Assembly: GCA_030530905.1 (NCBI GenBank)
Contig: JAUMUB010000060.1
Span: forward strand, 1-6,327
Direction of reading: 5' to 3'
DNA length: 6,327 bases
Origin: Bifidobacteriaceae bacterium
Lineage (GTDB): Bacteria > Actinomycetota > Actinomycetes > Actinomycetales > Bifidobacteriaceae
Under the pieces are notes generated by a model. The model worked only from the letters and a program-made list of their open reading frames with translations. It was not told where the DNA came from and made no database searches. Made by a program: the position numbers and the translations under genes. The stretch's first letter is position 1. Every line of letters begins with the position of its first letter. This document shows, one piece after another, positions 1-6,327 of the stretch.

Positions 1-2638
1 TATTGCTGATTTAGAAGGTATTGATCATCTCCCGTATTCACTTAAAGTTCTTGTAGAAAATTTGATTCGCAACATTGACGATGCGAATATTACTGATGAG
101 CATGTTAAAGCCTTATTGCAATGGGATCCCCAAGCTGATCCTAGTCATGAAATTCAGTTCACACCTTCGCGCGTTGTTATGCAAGACTTCACGGGTGTTC
201 CTTGCGTTGTTGATTTAGCGACAATGCGCGATGCTGTGCAAAAATTGGGTGGTAATCCTGAGGTTATTAATCCGCAAGTTCCTGCTGATATGATTATCGA
301 TCATTCTGTGCAAATCGATGCGTATGGTGTGGCAAATGCTGTTGAACGCAATATGGATATTGAGTATCAGCGTAATGGTGAACGTTATCAGTTTTTGCGT
401 TGGGGTCAGCAAGCATTTCAAAACTTCCGTGTTGTTCCTCCTGGAACAGGTATTATTCATCAGGTTAATATTGAGTATTTAGCTCAAGTTGTTATGAGTA
501 AAACTCTTGACTCTGGAAATACTCTTGCATACTTAGATTCTTGCGTGGGTACTGATTCGCATACAACAACTGTTAACGGCCTGGGCGTGCTTGGCTGGGG
601 TGTTGGAGGTATTGAAGCTGAGGCTGCAATGCTTGGACAGCCTATTTCAATGCTTGTTCCAAAGGTTGTTGGTTTTAAGCTTACTGGTTCAATTCCTGAG
701 GGCGTAACTGCGACTGACGTTGTTCTCACTATCACCGACATGCTTCGTCAGCAGGGAGTAGTGGGTAAATTTGTTGAGTTTTACGGTGAGGGGGTGGCTT
801 CTGTTCCGCTTGCTAATCGTGCCACCATTGGTAATATGAGCCCTGAGTTTGGTTCTACATGCGGTATTTTCCCAATCGACGAAGTTACTCTTGACTATTT
901 ACGTTTAACTGGTCGTAGTGAAGAACAGGTTGAACTTGTTAAATCATATGCTCAAGCTAATAAGCTTTGGCATGATACTAATGCTCCTGATTATGTGGAG
1001 CCTGAATATTCTGAGTATTTGGAACTTGATTTAAGCACTGTTGTTCCTTCGATTGCGGGCCCTAAACGTCCTCAGGATCGCATTATGTTGTCTGAGGCAA
1101 AAAAGGCTTACGAGCAGTCCCTTGATGCTTATACTACTGAGAATACGAGCACTGAGGCTGTTGATGTTTCCACAGATTTTCGCGGTGATTTTAAAGTTAA
1201 GAATGGCGATGTAGTTATTGCATCTATTACGAGTTGTACAAACACTTCGAATCCTTCGGTTATGATTGCTGCTGGTTTGTTGGCGCGTAACGCGCATGCT
1301 CTAGGCTTACAGCCTAAGCCATGGGTGAAAACTTCGCTTGCTCCTGGATCTCCAGTAGTTGCAGATTATTTGCGCAAAGCTGGTTTGCAAGATGATTTAG
1401 ATGCGTTGGGATATCAGCTTGTTGGCTTTGGTTGTGCAACATGTATTGGAAATTCTGGTCCGTTGCTTCCTGAAATTTCTCAGGCAATTAACACTAATGA
1501 TTTAACGGTTACTGCTGTTCTTTCTGGTAATCGTAATTTTGAGGGTCGTATTAGCCCTGATGTGAAGATGAACTATCTTGCTTCACCTCCACTTGTTATT
1601 GCTTACGCTCTTGCAGGTAGCATGGATTTTGATTTTGAATCTGAGCCTTTGGGCGTTGATAAGCAGGGTAATCAAGTATTTTTACGCGATATTTGGCCAT
1701 CAAATGATGATGTTCAGAATGTGGTAGAGGAGAATGTTTCTCGTGAAATGTTTGAATCTGATTATGCGAGCGTGTTTGATGGTGATGAGCGTTGGAAGAG
1801 TTTGCAAGTTCCTGAGGGTGAACTATTTGAGTGGGATGATAAGTCTACTTATGTGCGCCGTCAGACCTTCTTTGATGATATGGGTGCTTCGCCAAGTCCT
1901 GTAACAGATATTCATAATGCTCGCACTCTTGCATTACTCGGTGATTCAGTAACAACCGACCACATTTCTCCTGCTGGAGCGTTTAAATCTTCTTCTCCAG
2001 CTGGCAAATATTTAACTGAACGCGGGGTTGCACAAAAAGACTTTAATTCATATGGTTCAAGGCGTGGCAACCATGAGATTATGGTTCGTGGCACGTTTGG
2101 CAATATTCGTTTAAGGAATTTATTGCTCGAGTCTACTGGTAATGAGGTTACCCCTGGTGGTTTTACTTATAATTTCTTAACTAATAAGCCTGATACTATT
2201 TATGATGCTTCAGTTGCATACCGTCAAGCAGGTGTTCCTCTGGTGGTTCTTGCGGGCAAAGAATATGGTACTGGTTCTTCTCGTGATTGGGCTGCAAAAG
2301 GTACGTTAATGCTTGGTGTGAAAGCTGTTATCACTCAAAGTTTCGAACGTATTCATCGTAGTAATCTTATTGGTATGGGTGTGCTTCCATTACAGTTCCC
2401 TGAGGGACAATCATATGAGTCACTTGGCTTGGATGGTACGGAAGTGTTTGATATTGAGGGTATTACTGAGCTAAATAATGGTGTAATTCCTCGCACTGTA
2501 GTTGTTAAAGCTACGAAATCCGATGGAACTGTTATTTCGTTTGATGCGATTGTTCGTATTGATACGCCTGGTGAAGCGGATTATTATCGCAATGGTGGTA
2601 TTCTACAATTCGTGTTGCGTAATCTTATGAATAAATAA
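1..2638 (+). CDS. acnA: Aconitate hydratase (aconitase A), 5' end outside window
   Basis: This cytosolic [4Fe-4S] enzyme isomerises citrate to isocitrate through cis-aconitate. The reading frame is open from base 2, and the residues before the first in-window TTG (position 62) already match the family ([12 protein letters not shown]). The true start therefore lies upstream. About 878 residues are visible, against about 890-900 for AcnA/IRP-type aconitases, so roughly 20 are missing. Motifs in order: [11 protein letters not shown] with [11 protein letters not shown] (about 550-630); the first cluster cysteine in SCTNTSNPS (codon 1235-1237); the other two cysteines in [10 protein letters not shown] (1433-1435 and 1442-1444); the swivel-domain motif [15 protein letters not shown] (about 1936-1980); the substrate-binding stretch [16 protein letters not shown] (about 2056-2103); and [13 protein letters not shown] (2264-2302). 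All three cluster ligands and the C-terminal arginines are intact, so the enzyme should be active. In Bifidobacteriaceae this step usually serves a partial TCA arm leading to 2-oxoglutarate and glutamate. A strong hairpin follows the stop codon. Confidence 0.97.
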   Translation, partial: IADLEGIDHLPYSLKVLVENLIRNIDDANITDEHVKALLQWDPQADPSHEIQFTPSRVVMQDFTGVPCVVDLATMRDAVQKLGGNPEVINPQVPADMIIDHSVQIDAYGVANAVERNMDIEYQRNGERYQFLRWGQQAFQNFRVVPPGTGIIHQVNIEYLAQVVMSKTLDSGNTLAYLDSCVGTDSHTTTVNGLGVLGWGVGGIEAEAAMLGQPISMLVPKVVGFKLTGSIPEGVTATDVVLTITDMLRQQGVVGKFVEFYGEGVASVPLANRATIGNMSPEFGSTCGIFPIDEVTLDYLRLTGRSEEQVELVKSYAQANKLWHDTNAPDYVEPEYSEYLELDLSTVVPSIAGPKRPQDRIMLSEAKKAYEQSLDAYTTENTSTEAVDVSTDFRGDFKVKNGDVVIASITSCTNTSNPSVMIAAGLLARNAHALGLQPKPWVKTSLAPGSPVVADYLRKAGLQDDLDALGYQLVGFGCATCIGNSGPLLPEISQAINTNDLTVTAVLSGNRNFEGRISPDVKMNYLASPPLVIAYALAGSMDFDFESEPLGVDKQGNQVFLRDIWPSNDDVQNVVEENVSREMFESDYASVFDGDERWKSLQVPEGELFEWDDKSTYVRRQTFFDDMGASPSPVTDIHNARTLALLGDSVTTDHISPAGAFKSSSPAGKYLTERGVAQKDFNSYGSRRGNHEIMVRGTFGNIRLRNLLLESTGNEVTPGGFTYNFLTNKPDTIYDASVAYRQAGVPLVVLAGKEYGTGSSRDWAAKGTLMLGVKAVITQSFERIHRSNLIGMGVLPLQFPEGQSYESLGLDGTEVFDIEGITELNNGVIPRTVVVKATKSDGTVISFDAIVRIDTPGEADYYRNGGILQFVLRNLMNK

Positions 2639-2654
2639 TTGATTCCCAGTAAGT

Positions 2655-2698
2655 TAAAGCTATAAGAGGTTTTTATAATAAGGCTTCTTATAGCTTTA
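2655..2698 (+). terminator. Intrinsic terminator hairpin after aconitase
   Basis: TAAAGCTATAAGA (2655-2667) is perfectly complementary to TCTTATAGCTTTA (2686-2698). This gives a 13-bp stem with an 18-nt loop, and the loop can be tightened by two more pairs (one G-U, one G-C). A T-rich tail (TTATTTTATG) follows on the plus strand, 16 nt after the aconitase stop. The stem is AT-rich and the T-run is interrupted, so termination may be moderate. The hairpin lies between convergent genes and could also act on the minus strand, but no T-tract follows it in that direction. Confidence 0.75.
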
Positions 2699-2769
2699 TT
2701 TTATGTGCTTTACCAAGTACCTATTTCAGATGGTTTGAAGCTTCATATTATTGCTTATTTTGACATATT

Positions 2770-4602
2770 TTATGCTAAATGTTGCAAAATATTCTGTGCT
2801 ATTTGCTCTGGTGTCATTTGGTAACGTTGAAGCAATGTTTGCATAGGTATTTGATCTGTAAATTCTTTATCGGCGCCAAGATTAAAAGCTTTGATATTAG
2901 TGTTGCAAGTAAGCCATGCGCTAATGCGATTGCCATATCCGCCTGATTGTTGGCCGTCTTCAACAGTTAGCGTAATTGAATGATTGCGGCTTAAGTCATT
3001 TAAGCTTTGCTCATCTAAATAGCTGCACTGTAATGTGTCGATAATACTTGGAGTTATGTCGTGTTCTTCTAATATTGTTGCAGCTTTTCTAATGATTGGC
3101 ATTGTGTTTGAGAATCCCAGAAGTGCTACAGTGTCACTTTTTTGTTCAAAGCGATATTGTAAGAATGGGCAAGAAGTGTTTGTGTTAAATGGGTTTTCAA
3201 AATTTCGCTTGATCTCAGGATATGATGTTGTGTTACGTTCTACATCTGCTTGTAGAACTGCTTGCGATGGCACACGTATTGCAACAGTTTCATGATTTTT
3301 TGAAGTTGTTGACCATTGGAGCATTTGCAAATAATCTTGCTCGCTGCTTGGTGTTAAGTAAAGCAGATTTGGAATGTTCGCAAGCATTGCAATGTCGAAA
3401 GCTCCGCTGTGAGAGTTGTCAGCATTTGAAATACCTGCGGCGAATATGAGCAGGGTAGCAGGTTGGTTATTAAGGCATAGTTCTTGATGTATTTGGTCGT
3501 ATGCTCGTTGGAAGAATGTTGCGCTCGTCGCTAATACTGGCGTGCCACCTGCTTTAGCAATTCCTGCAGCGTACGCGGCAGCATACTCTTCAGTTATACC
3601 AGTATCTACATAATGCAATCCGGCTCGACTGCGAAAGTCTTCAGTAATACCGTTAGAGCGTGGTGTCGCTGGAGAAATTATTGTCAATGTAGGTTCATCA
3701 GGGAATCGCTGTTCTAACATGCTCATGGCAAGTTGTCCATAATATTTTCTTGCTGGAAGTGCCTTAGAAGCATGTAGTGGATTTTGCCAATGGTTAGCTT
3801 CGCATTGTCCAGGAATAATTCCTTTTTGTTGGTCGATTTCATCAAGGCCAAGCCCTTTTTTCGTATGAATGTGTAAAACAATTGGGTGGTCGACGTTCTT
3901 GATTTTTTTCAATTGTGCAATTAACTCATGCACATTATTGCCTTGTTCTACGTATTGGTAGTCCAGTCCGAAATCTTTGAAAATATTATGCTCTGATTTT
4001 CCTCGTGTAGCACGTAATTGTGCAAGGTTGTCGTATATTCCTCCAACGTTTTGGCTTATAGACATTTCATTATCGTTAAGTATGATAATGAGGTTTGATT
4101 TGAGTAAAGCGGCATTATTTAATCCTTCAAAAGCTACTGCGCTGCTTAAGGCTCCATCGCCAATTACTGCGATAATATTTCGTTGTGAGTGTTTGTTTGC
4201 GCTATCTCGCTGTTGCGCCATGCCGCATGCGATAGCTATAGATGTTCCTGTGTGACCAAGCGTGAATGCATCATGTTCGCTTTCTTCAGGGTTAGTGAAT
4301 CCTGTGATGCTATTGTATTTAGTTTCGTCTGTGTAAGCTTGCGTTCTGCCTGTGAGCATTTTATGTACGTAGCTTTGGTGTGAAACGTCGAAAATAATTT
4401 GATCTTGTGGCGATGAAAACACGTAATGTAAGGCTACGCTGAGTTCAACAACTCCGAGATTTGATCCAATGTGTCCGCCATGTTGTTGGCCGTATGTGAC
4501 AAGAGTGCTGCGTATTTCTTCACATAATGCTGGTAGCTCTTGCTCGGGAATTGTTTTGATGATTGCAGGAGTGAGAGTGTTTTTTAAATAAGTTGTTGCC
4601 AC
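2770..4602 (-). CDS. 1-deoxy-D-xylulose-5-phosphate synthase-like ThDP enzyme (non-canonical DXS paralogue type)
   Basis: A 610-residue transketolase-fold enzyme of the DXS family. Canonical DXS condenses pyruvate and glyceraldehyde 3-phosphate to DXP, for isoprenoid (MEP) and cofactor synthesis. Visible features: GGHIGSNLGVVELSVALHY (residues 42-60, H44 matching the catalytic His); SHQSYVHK (74-81); GHTGTSIA (117-124); ThDP/Mg motif GDGA (148-151) with NDNEMSIS (176-183); E338 in GITEEYAAAYAAG as the cofactor-activating Glu; FFQRAYDQ (363-370, substrate-phosphate Arg R366); H398 in NADNSHSGAFD; and a C-terminal transketolase-like domain (about 490-610). Departures: the usual AEQHAV motif reads TEEYAA; the ADGxTHxGAFD loop is one residue shorter; and the linker after NEMSIS lacks the long insert seen in E. 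coli DXS. SHQSY, SGFTNPEESE-like and GKSExNxFK stretches resemble the DXS-like protein of Lactobacillales and Listeria, whose true substrate is, to my knowledge, unsettled. The GTG start is supported by AAGGGG six bases upstream. The gene is convergent with aconitase and divergent from zur. Family certain; exact reaction uncertain. Confidence 0.88.
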   Translation of the reverse strand: MATTYLKNTLTPAIIKTIPEQELPALCEEIRSTLVTYGQQHGGHIGSNLGVVELSVALHYVFSSPQDQIIFDVSHQSYVHKMLTGRTQAYTDETKYNSITGFTNPEESEHDAFTLGHTGTSIAIACGMAQQRDSANKHSQRNIIAVIGDGALSSAVAFEGLNNAALLKSNLIIILNDNEMSISQNVGGIYDNLAQLRATRGKSEHNIFKDFGLDYQYVEQGNNVHELIAQLKKIKNVDHPIVLHIHTKKGLGLDEIDQQKGIIPGQCEANHWQNPLHASKALPARKYYGQLAMSMLEQRFPDEPTLTIISPATPRSNGITEDFRSRAGLHYVDTGITEEYAAAYAAGIAKAGGTPVLATSATFFQRAYDQIHQELCLNNQPATLLIFAAGISNADNSHSGAFDIAMLANIPNLLYLTPSSEQDYLQMLQWSTTSKNHETVAIRVPSQAVLQADVERNTTSYPEIKRNFENPFNTNTSCPFLQYRFEQKSDTVALLGFSNTMPIIRKAATILEEHDITPSIIDTLQCSYLDEQSLNDLSRNHSITLTVEDGQQSGGYGNRISAWLTCNTNIKAFNLGADKEFTDQIPMQTLLQRYQMTPEQIAQNILQHLA

Positions 4603-4608
4603 TTTTTA

Positions 4609-4614
4609 CCCCTT
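4609..4614 (-). promoter_or_regulatory. Ribosome binding site fixing the GTG start of the DXS-like gene
   Basis: On the minus strand AAGGGG lies six bases before the GTG at 4602-4600. No ATG is available in frame near this point, so the purine-rich site decides for the GTG start. Confidence 0.65.
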
Positions 4615-4634
4615 TTTTGTTTTGCGACATATAT

Positions 4635-4643
4635 ATAGTAGCA
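4635..4643 (-). promoter_or_regulatory. Possible extended -10 promoter of the DXS-like gene
   Basis: Read on the minus strand this is TGCTACTAT, an extended -10 (TGn plus TACTAT, four of six to TATAAT), about 33 bases before the GTG start. No good -35 is visible, which extended -10 promoters can tolerate. The surrounding TATATATA run offers other registers, so this call is weak. Confidence 0.3.
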
Positions 4644-4680
4644 AAGAAGTGGATGCATTGGTTATTTTCTTGCAAAAGCT

Positions 4681-4709
4681 TTGTATAAATATTGTTACGT
4701 GCTTATATA
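4681..4709 (+). promoter_or_regulatory. Possible promoter of zur
   Basis: TTGTAT (4681-4686) and TATATA (4704-4709) are separated by 17 bp, giving a plausible sigma-70-type promoter. Transcription would start near 4716, leaving a leader of about 75 nt before the GTG at 4790. TATACT (4706-4711) is an alternative -10 with a 19-bp spacer. No Zur-box-like palindrome overlaps it, so autoregulation of zur is not indicated. The rest of 4603-4789 is AT-rich with no further gene. Confidence 0.4.
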
Positions 4710-4779
4710 CTATACAATTGTTTTATGTGTTTATAGCATTGTTATTATTGTTGTAACTGTTGAAATATTGTTATTTTAT

Positions 4780-4783
4780 GGAG
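4780..4783 (+). promoter_or_regulatory. Ribosome binding site favouring the GTG start of zur
   Basis: GGAG lies six bases before the GTG at 4790. The competing in-frame ATG at 4778 overlaps this site and has only AT-rich sequence without purine-rich complementarity upstream, and the same is true of the TTG at 4760. The spacing therefore favours GTG. Confidence 0.6.
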
Positions 4784-4789
4784 TGTATT

Positions 4790-5197
4790 GTGTCGGAAGC
4801 TGTAGGGCAGAAGAGTCGTAGGCATACTCGCCAGTTGGATTCTATTATTGATGCTTTGCGAGATGAGCAGGATTTTGTGTCTGTTGCTGACTTGCATAAA
4901 AAGCTTGAGGATGCTGGCGTTAAAATAGGGTTGGCTACAGTGTATCGCCGTGTGCAAGCTTTAGCTGATGAGAAAAAACTCGATTCTATTATGATTGCTG
5001 GAGTTCAGCGTTTTCGTTTGTGCAATACTGCTCATCATCACCACCATTTGGTGTGTGTTCAGTGTGGTCGCACTATTGAGGTTGAGCCACCTTTAGAGGA
5101 ATGGGTTTCTAAGGTTACTAAGCAGTATGGTTTTATCGTGCAATCGCACAGTATTGAGATATATGGCTTATGTAAAGATTGTCAGGATAAGCAATAA
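4790..5197 (+). CDS. zur: Zur: zinc-responsive repressor of the Fur family
   Basis: A 135-residue cytosolic, DNA-binding metal sensor that represses zinc-uptake genes when zinc is replete. The N-terminal winged helix (about residues 8-75) includes the recognition helix GLATVYRRVQAL (47-58). Next come a histidine cluster (H82-H86), the structural-zinc pair C89/C92 in CVQCG, and a second pair C128/C131 in GLCKDC. Candidate ligands for the other metal sites, by analogy with mycobacterial Zur, are D65, C78, the histidine cluster, E103 and H120. The C-terminal pattern VEPPLEEW...GF...SHSIEIYGLC matches actinobacterial Zur/FurB better than Fur, PerR or Mur. The chosen GTG has GGAG six bases upstream; an ATG at 4778 would add four residues (MECI) and a TTG at 4760 ten. 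The gene is divergent from the DXS-like gene and precedes a metal-uptake lipoprotein whose upstream region carries two Zur-box-like palindromes, which supports a zinc role over an iron role. Confidence 0.9.
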   Translation: MSEAVGQKSRRHTRQLDSIIDALRDEQDFVSVADLHKKLEDAGVKIGLATVYRRVQALADEKKLDSIMIAGVQRFRLCNTAHHHHHLVCVQCGRTIEVEPPLEEWVSKVTKQYGFIVQSHSIEIYGLCKDCQDKQ

Positions 5198-5220
5198 ATA
5201 AATTCGTATTGTAGTATTTT

Positions 5221-5235
5221 TGATAACTATTCTCA
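5221..5235 (+). promoter_or_regulatory. Zur box 1 (candidate operator)
   Basis: TGATAACTATTCTCA is an imperfect 15-bp palindrome (five of seven pairs) that fits the actinobacterial Zur consensus TGAAAATGATTTTCA at 11 of 15 positions, consensus recalled from memory. It lies 24 bp after the zur stop. It overlaps TTGATA (5220-5225), a good -35 match with only a poor -10 (TTTTAT, 5242-5247) downstream. It is identical to box 2 at 12 of 15 positions. Confidence 0.55.
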
Positions 5236-5299
5236 ATAAACTTTTATGTGTGTTGTGTAGACTTTTGTAAGCTTATCGGCAAAAAACTCTATTTCTTAA

Positions 5300-5314
5300 T
5301 GATAATGAATCTCA
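5300..5314 (+). promoter_or_regulatory. Zur box 2 (candidate operator at the lipoprotein promoter)
   Basis: TGATAATGAATCTCA is an imperfect palindrome (five of seven pairs about a central G) that fits TGAAAATGATTTTCA at 12 of 15 positions. It occupies the -35 region of the TATACT -10 at 5323-5328 and ends 46 bp before the lipoprotein ATG, so bound Zur would block RNA polymerase. Confidence 0.7.
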
Positions 5315-5322
5315 CTATTCTA

Positions 5323-5328
5323 TATACT
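5323..5328 (+). promoter_or_regulatory. -10 element of the metal-binding lipoprotein gene
   Basis: TATACT matches TATAAT at five of six positions. Transcription would start near 5335, leaving a leader of about 26 nt to the ATG at 5361. The -35 position (about 5300-5305, TGATAA) is poor and lies inside Zur box 2. Confidence 0.45.
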
Positions 5329-5360
5329 TGCATTGCATACACAAAGATAGAAAGAATAGT

Positions 5361-6251
5361 ATGAGAAGTTTACAGTTGATAAAAAGAGTAGTAGCCGTTG
5401 TTACAAGTGTGATTTGTTTAGGATCAATAGCTGCATGTGGTAACACGTCATCGAATAACACATCAAGTGAAAAAATTAACGTGGTATCTAGTGTGAACCA
5501 ATGGGGATCGCTAGCACAAGAACTGGGTGGCGATAATGTGCAAGTTACCAATATTCTTAACAATGTCAATGTAGATGCTCACGATTATGAGCCAACAAGC
5601 GGTGATATTGCAAAAATTTCTTCAGCACAATTAGTGGTTGTTAATGGTGGTCACTATGACGAATGGGCTGCAAAAGCTGCAAAAAATTCTCAAGCAACAT
5701 TTATTGATGTGGCAGATGAGATTAGTTTAGATCACGATGCTAATTCGCATTTATGGTTTTATGCAAAAGCGCGTAAAGCATTTGCAAAGTCACTTACTGA
5801 AGCTTATAAGAAAATAAAAAGCGAAAAAAGTAGTAGTTTTGATAATTTGTATGCTCAATGGGAGCAAAAAGAGCAAGCTTTAGAAGATACGATAGAACAT
5901 ACTCATGCTATGTTAGATCATGCAAATTATGCTGCTACAGAATCTGTGGTTGAATATTTAATGAATGAAATTGGAGTGGAGGATAAAACTCCAACAGGAT
6001 ATAAGCAGGCTGCAGCAAATGAAAGTGAACCAAGTGCATCCGATATTAATGAGTTCATTGCTGTCATAAAGAATGGATCACTTAAATTCTTAGTGGTAAA
6101 TACTCAAGAAGAAAATAATACTACTGCTCAGCTTATTAAGGCGGCAAAAGAAGCTAATGTTCCGATTGTTGAAGTTAGCGAACAAAAACCAGAACAATAC
6201 AAGAATATTTACGATTGGCTTACTGCGATTGTGAACGAAATTCACGCATAA
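5361..6251 (+). CDS. Metal (Zn/Mn) ABC transporter substrate-binding lipoprotein, ZnuA/AztC-like
   Basis: A 296-residue extracellular lipoprotein that would capture a divalent metal and pass it to an ABC permease. A basic start and hydrophobic stretch (residues 1-25) lead to a lipobox IAAC with the lipidated cysteine at C26, followed by a Ser/Asn/Thr-rich linker. The cluster A-I fold is recognised from VVSSVNQWGSLAQELGG, HDYEPTSGDI (H74), VVNGGHYDEW, NSHLWF (H130), ATESVVEYLMNEIG (E194), TPTGYKQAAANESEPSASD and VPIVEVSE (E274). The likely metal ligands are thus H74, H130, E194 and E274. There is no histidine-rich loop. The ATG at 5361 is chosen because it starts a clean signal peptide with GAAAG-like purines (5349-5354) upstream; the TTG at 5328 overlaps the -10 and would add 11 polar residues. 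Zinc is favoured by the adjacent zur gene and Zur boxes, although the acidic ligands also occur in manganese binders. ATPase and permease genes are not in the window. Confidence 0.88.
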   Translation: MRSLQLIKRVVAVVTSVICLGSIAACGNTSSNNTSSEKINVVSSVNQWGSLAQELGGDNVQVTNILNNVNVDAHDYEPTSGDIAKISSAQLVVVNGGHYDEWAAKAAKNSQATFIDVADEISLDHDANSHLWFYAKARKAFAKSLTEAYKKIKSEKSSSFDNLYAQWEQKEQALEDTIEHTHAMLDHANYAATESVVEYLMNEIGVEDKTPTGYKQAAANESEPSASDINEFIAVIKNGSLKFLVVNTQEENNTTAQLIKAAKEANVPIVEVSEQKPEQYKNIYDWLTAIVNEIHA

Positions 6252-6327
6252 GAAGTAAGTTGCGAAAACTTTATGATTCTATATTAGTCATGAGGCTTTA
6301 TGCTTTAGTTTTGATAAGTCTGTGTAT
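6252..6327. other. Tail with no convincing gene or terminator
   Basis: The 76 bases after the lipoprotein hold no clear hairpin with a T-tract, so transcription may run on into transporter genes beyond the window. An ATG at 6290 opens a frame (MRLYALVL...) that stays open to the edge, but it lacks a ribosome binding site and only 12 full codons are visible. CTTTATG occurs twice (6269-6275 and 6296-6302), probably by chance. Confidence 0.4.

Noticed and set aside
62..64. TTG as the start codon of aconitase
   Set aside because: The frame is open from base 2, and the residues before this codon match the aconitase N-terminus, so the gene simply runs in from outside the window.
4083..4097. TGATAATGAGGTTTG, resembling half of a Zur box
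   Set aside because: It lies inside the DXS-like coding sequence over the conserved NDNE motif and lacks the second TCA arm.
3977..4383. Plus-strand open frames opposite the DXS-like gene
   Set aside because: The cysteine- and serine-rich translations show no family resemblance, and the opposite strand encodes well-conserved enzyme motifs throughout.
4745..4957. Minus-strand open frame of 70 codons over the start of zur
   Set aside because: It is antisense to a clear Zur gene, has no recognisable domain, and is best explained as a shadow of that gene.
5025..5050. Run of histidine codons, possible tag or low-complexity insertion
   Set aside because: A histidine cluster at this point is normal for actinobacterial Zur, where it supplies metal ligands.
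5328..5330. TTG as start of the lipoprotein gene
   Set aside because: It overlaps the likely -10 element and would put 11 polar residues before a good lipoprotein signal peptide; the ATG at 5361 fits better.
6273..6291. Imperfect dyad ATGA...TCAT after the lipoprotein gene
   Set aside because: Only about five of nine pairs match and it does not fit the Zur consensus, so it is likely chance in AT-rich DNA.
1..6327. Mobile element, CRISPR array, tRNA or toxin-antitoxin content
   Set aside because: No terminal repeats, transposase motifs, spaced repeats or cloverleaf sequences were seen; the genes are ordinary chromosomal functions.

Overview
The window looks like chromosomal DNA of a low-GC member of the Actinobacteria. 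A Bifidobacteriaceae organism of the Gardnerella type is the best guess. The Fur-family regulator has the actinobacterial Zur layout, and the lipoprotein resembles actinobacterial zinc/manganese binding proteins. The DNA, however, is AT-rich, with codons strongly biased to A or T in third position. The assignment rests on recognising protein families, not on a search. No RNA gene, mobile element, CRISPR array or prophage sequence is visible.

Layout. (1) Positions 1-2638, plus strand: aconitate hydratase, complete except for roughly the first 20 residues, which lie before the window. (2) Positions 2639-2769: a convergent gap holding a hairpin with a perfect 13-bp stem, most likely the aconitase terminator. 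(3) Positions 2770-4602, minus strand: a thiamine-diphosphate enzyme of the 1-deoxy-D-xylulose-5-phosphate synthase (DXS) family. It has several departures from canonical DXS and resembles the shorter DXS-like paralogue of low-GC Gram-positives. (4) Positions 4603-4789: a divergent promoter region. (5) Positions 4790-5197, plus strand: a Zur-type zinc-sensing repressor. (6) Positions 5198-5360: a regulatory gap with two closely related 15-bp Zur-box-like palindromes. (7) Positions 5361-6251, plus strand: a metal-binding lipoprotein of an ABC importer (ZnuA/AztC/PsaA superfamily). (8) Positions 6252-6327: a short tail with no convincing gene or terminator.

How the parts fit. The last two genes form a zinc-homeostasis module. 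Zur would sense zinc sufficiency and bind the two palindromes in front of the lipoprotein gene, the second lying at the -35 region of its likely promoter. Transport would therefore be switched on only in zinc starvation. The ATPase and permease are not in the window and probably follow downstream. Aconitase belongs to the citrate-to-2-oxoglutarate arm that supplies glutamate carbon. The DXS-like enzyme has no obvious functional tie to its neighbours.

I see no wholly new system. The items most worth a second look are the paired Zur boxes, the non-canonical DXS active site and the acidic metal ligands of the binding protein.
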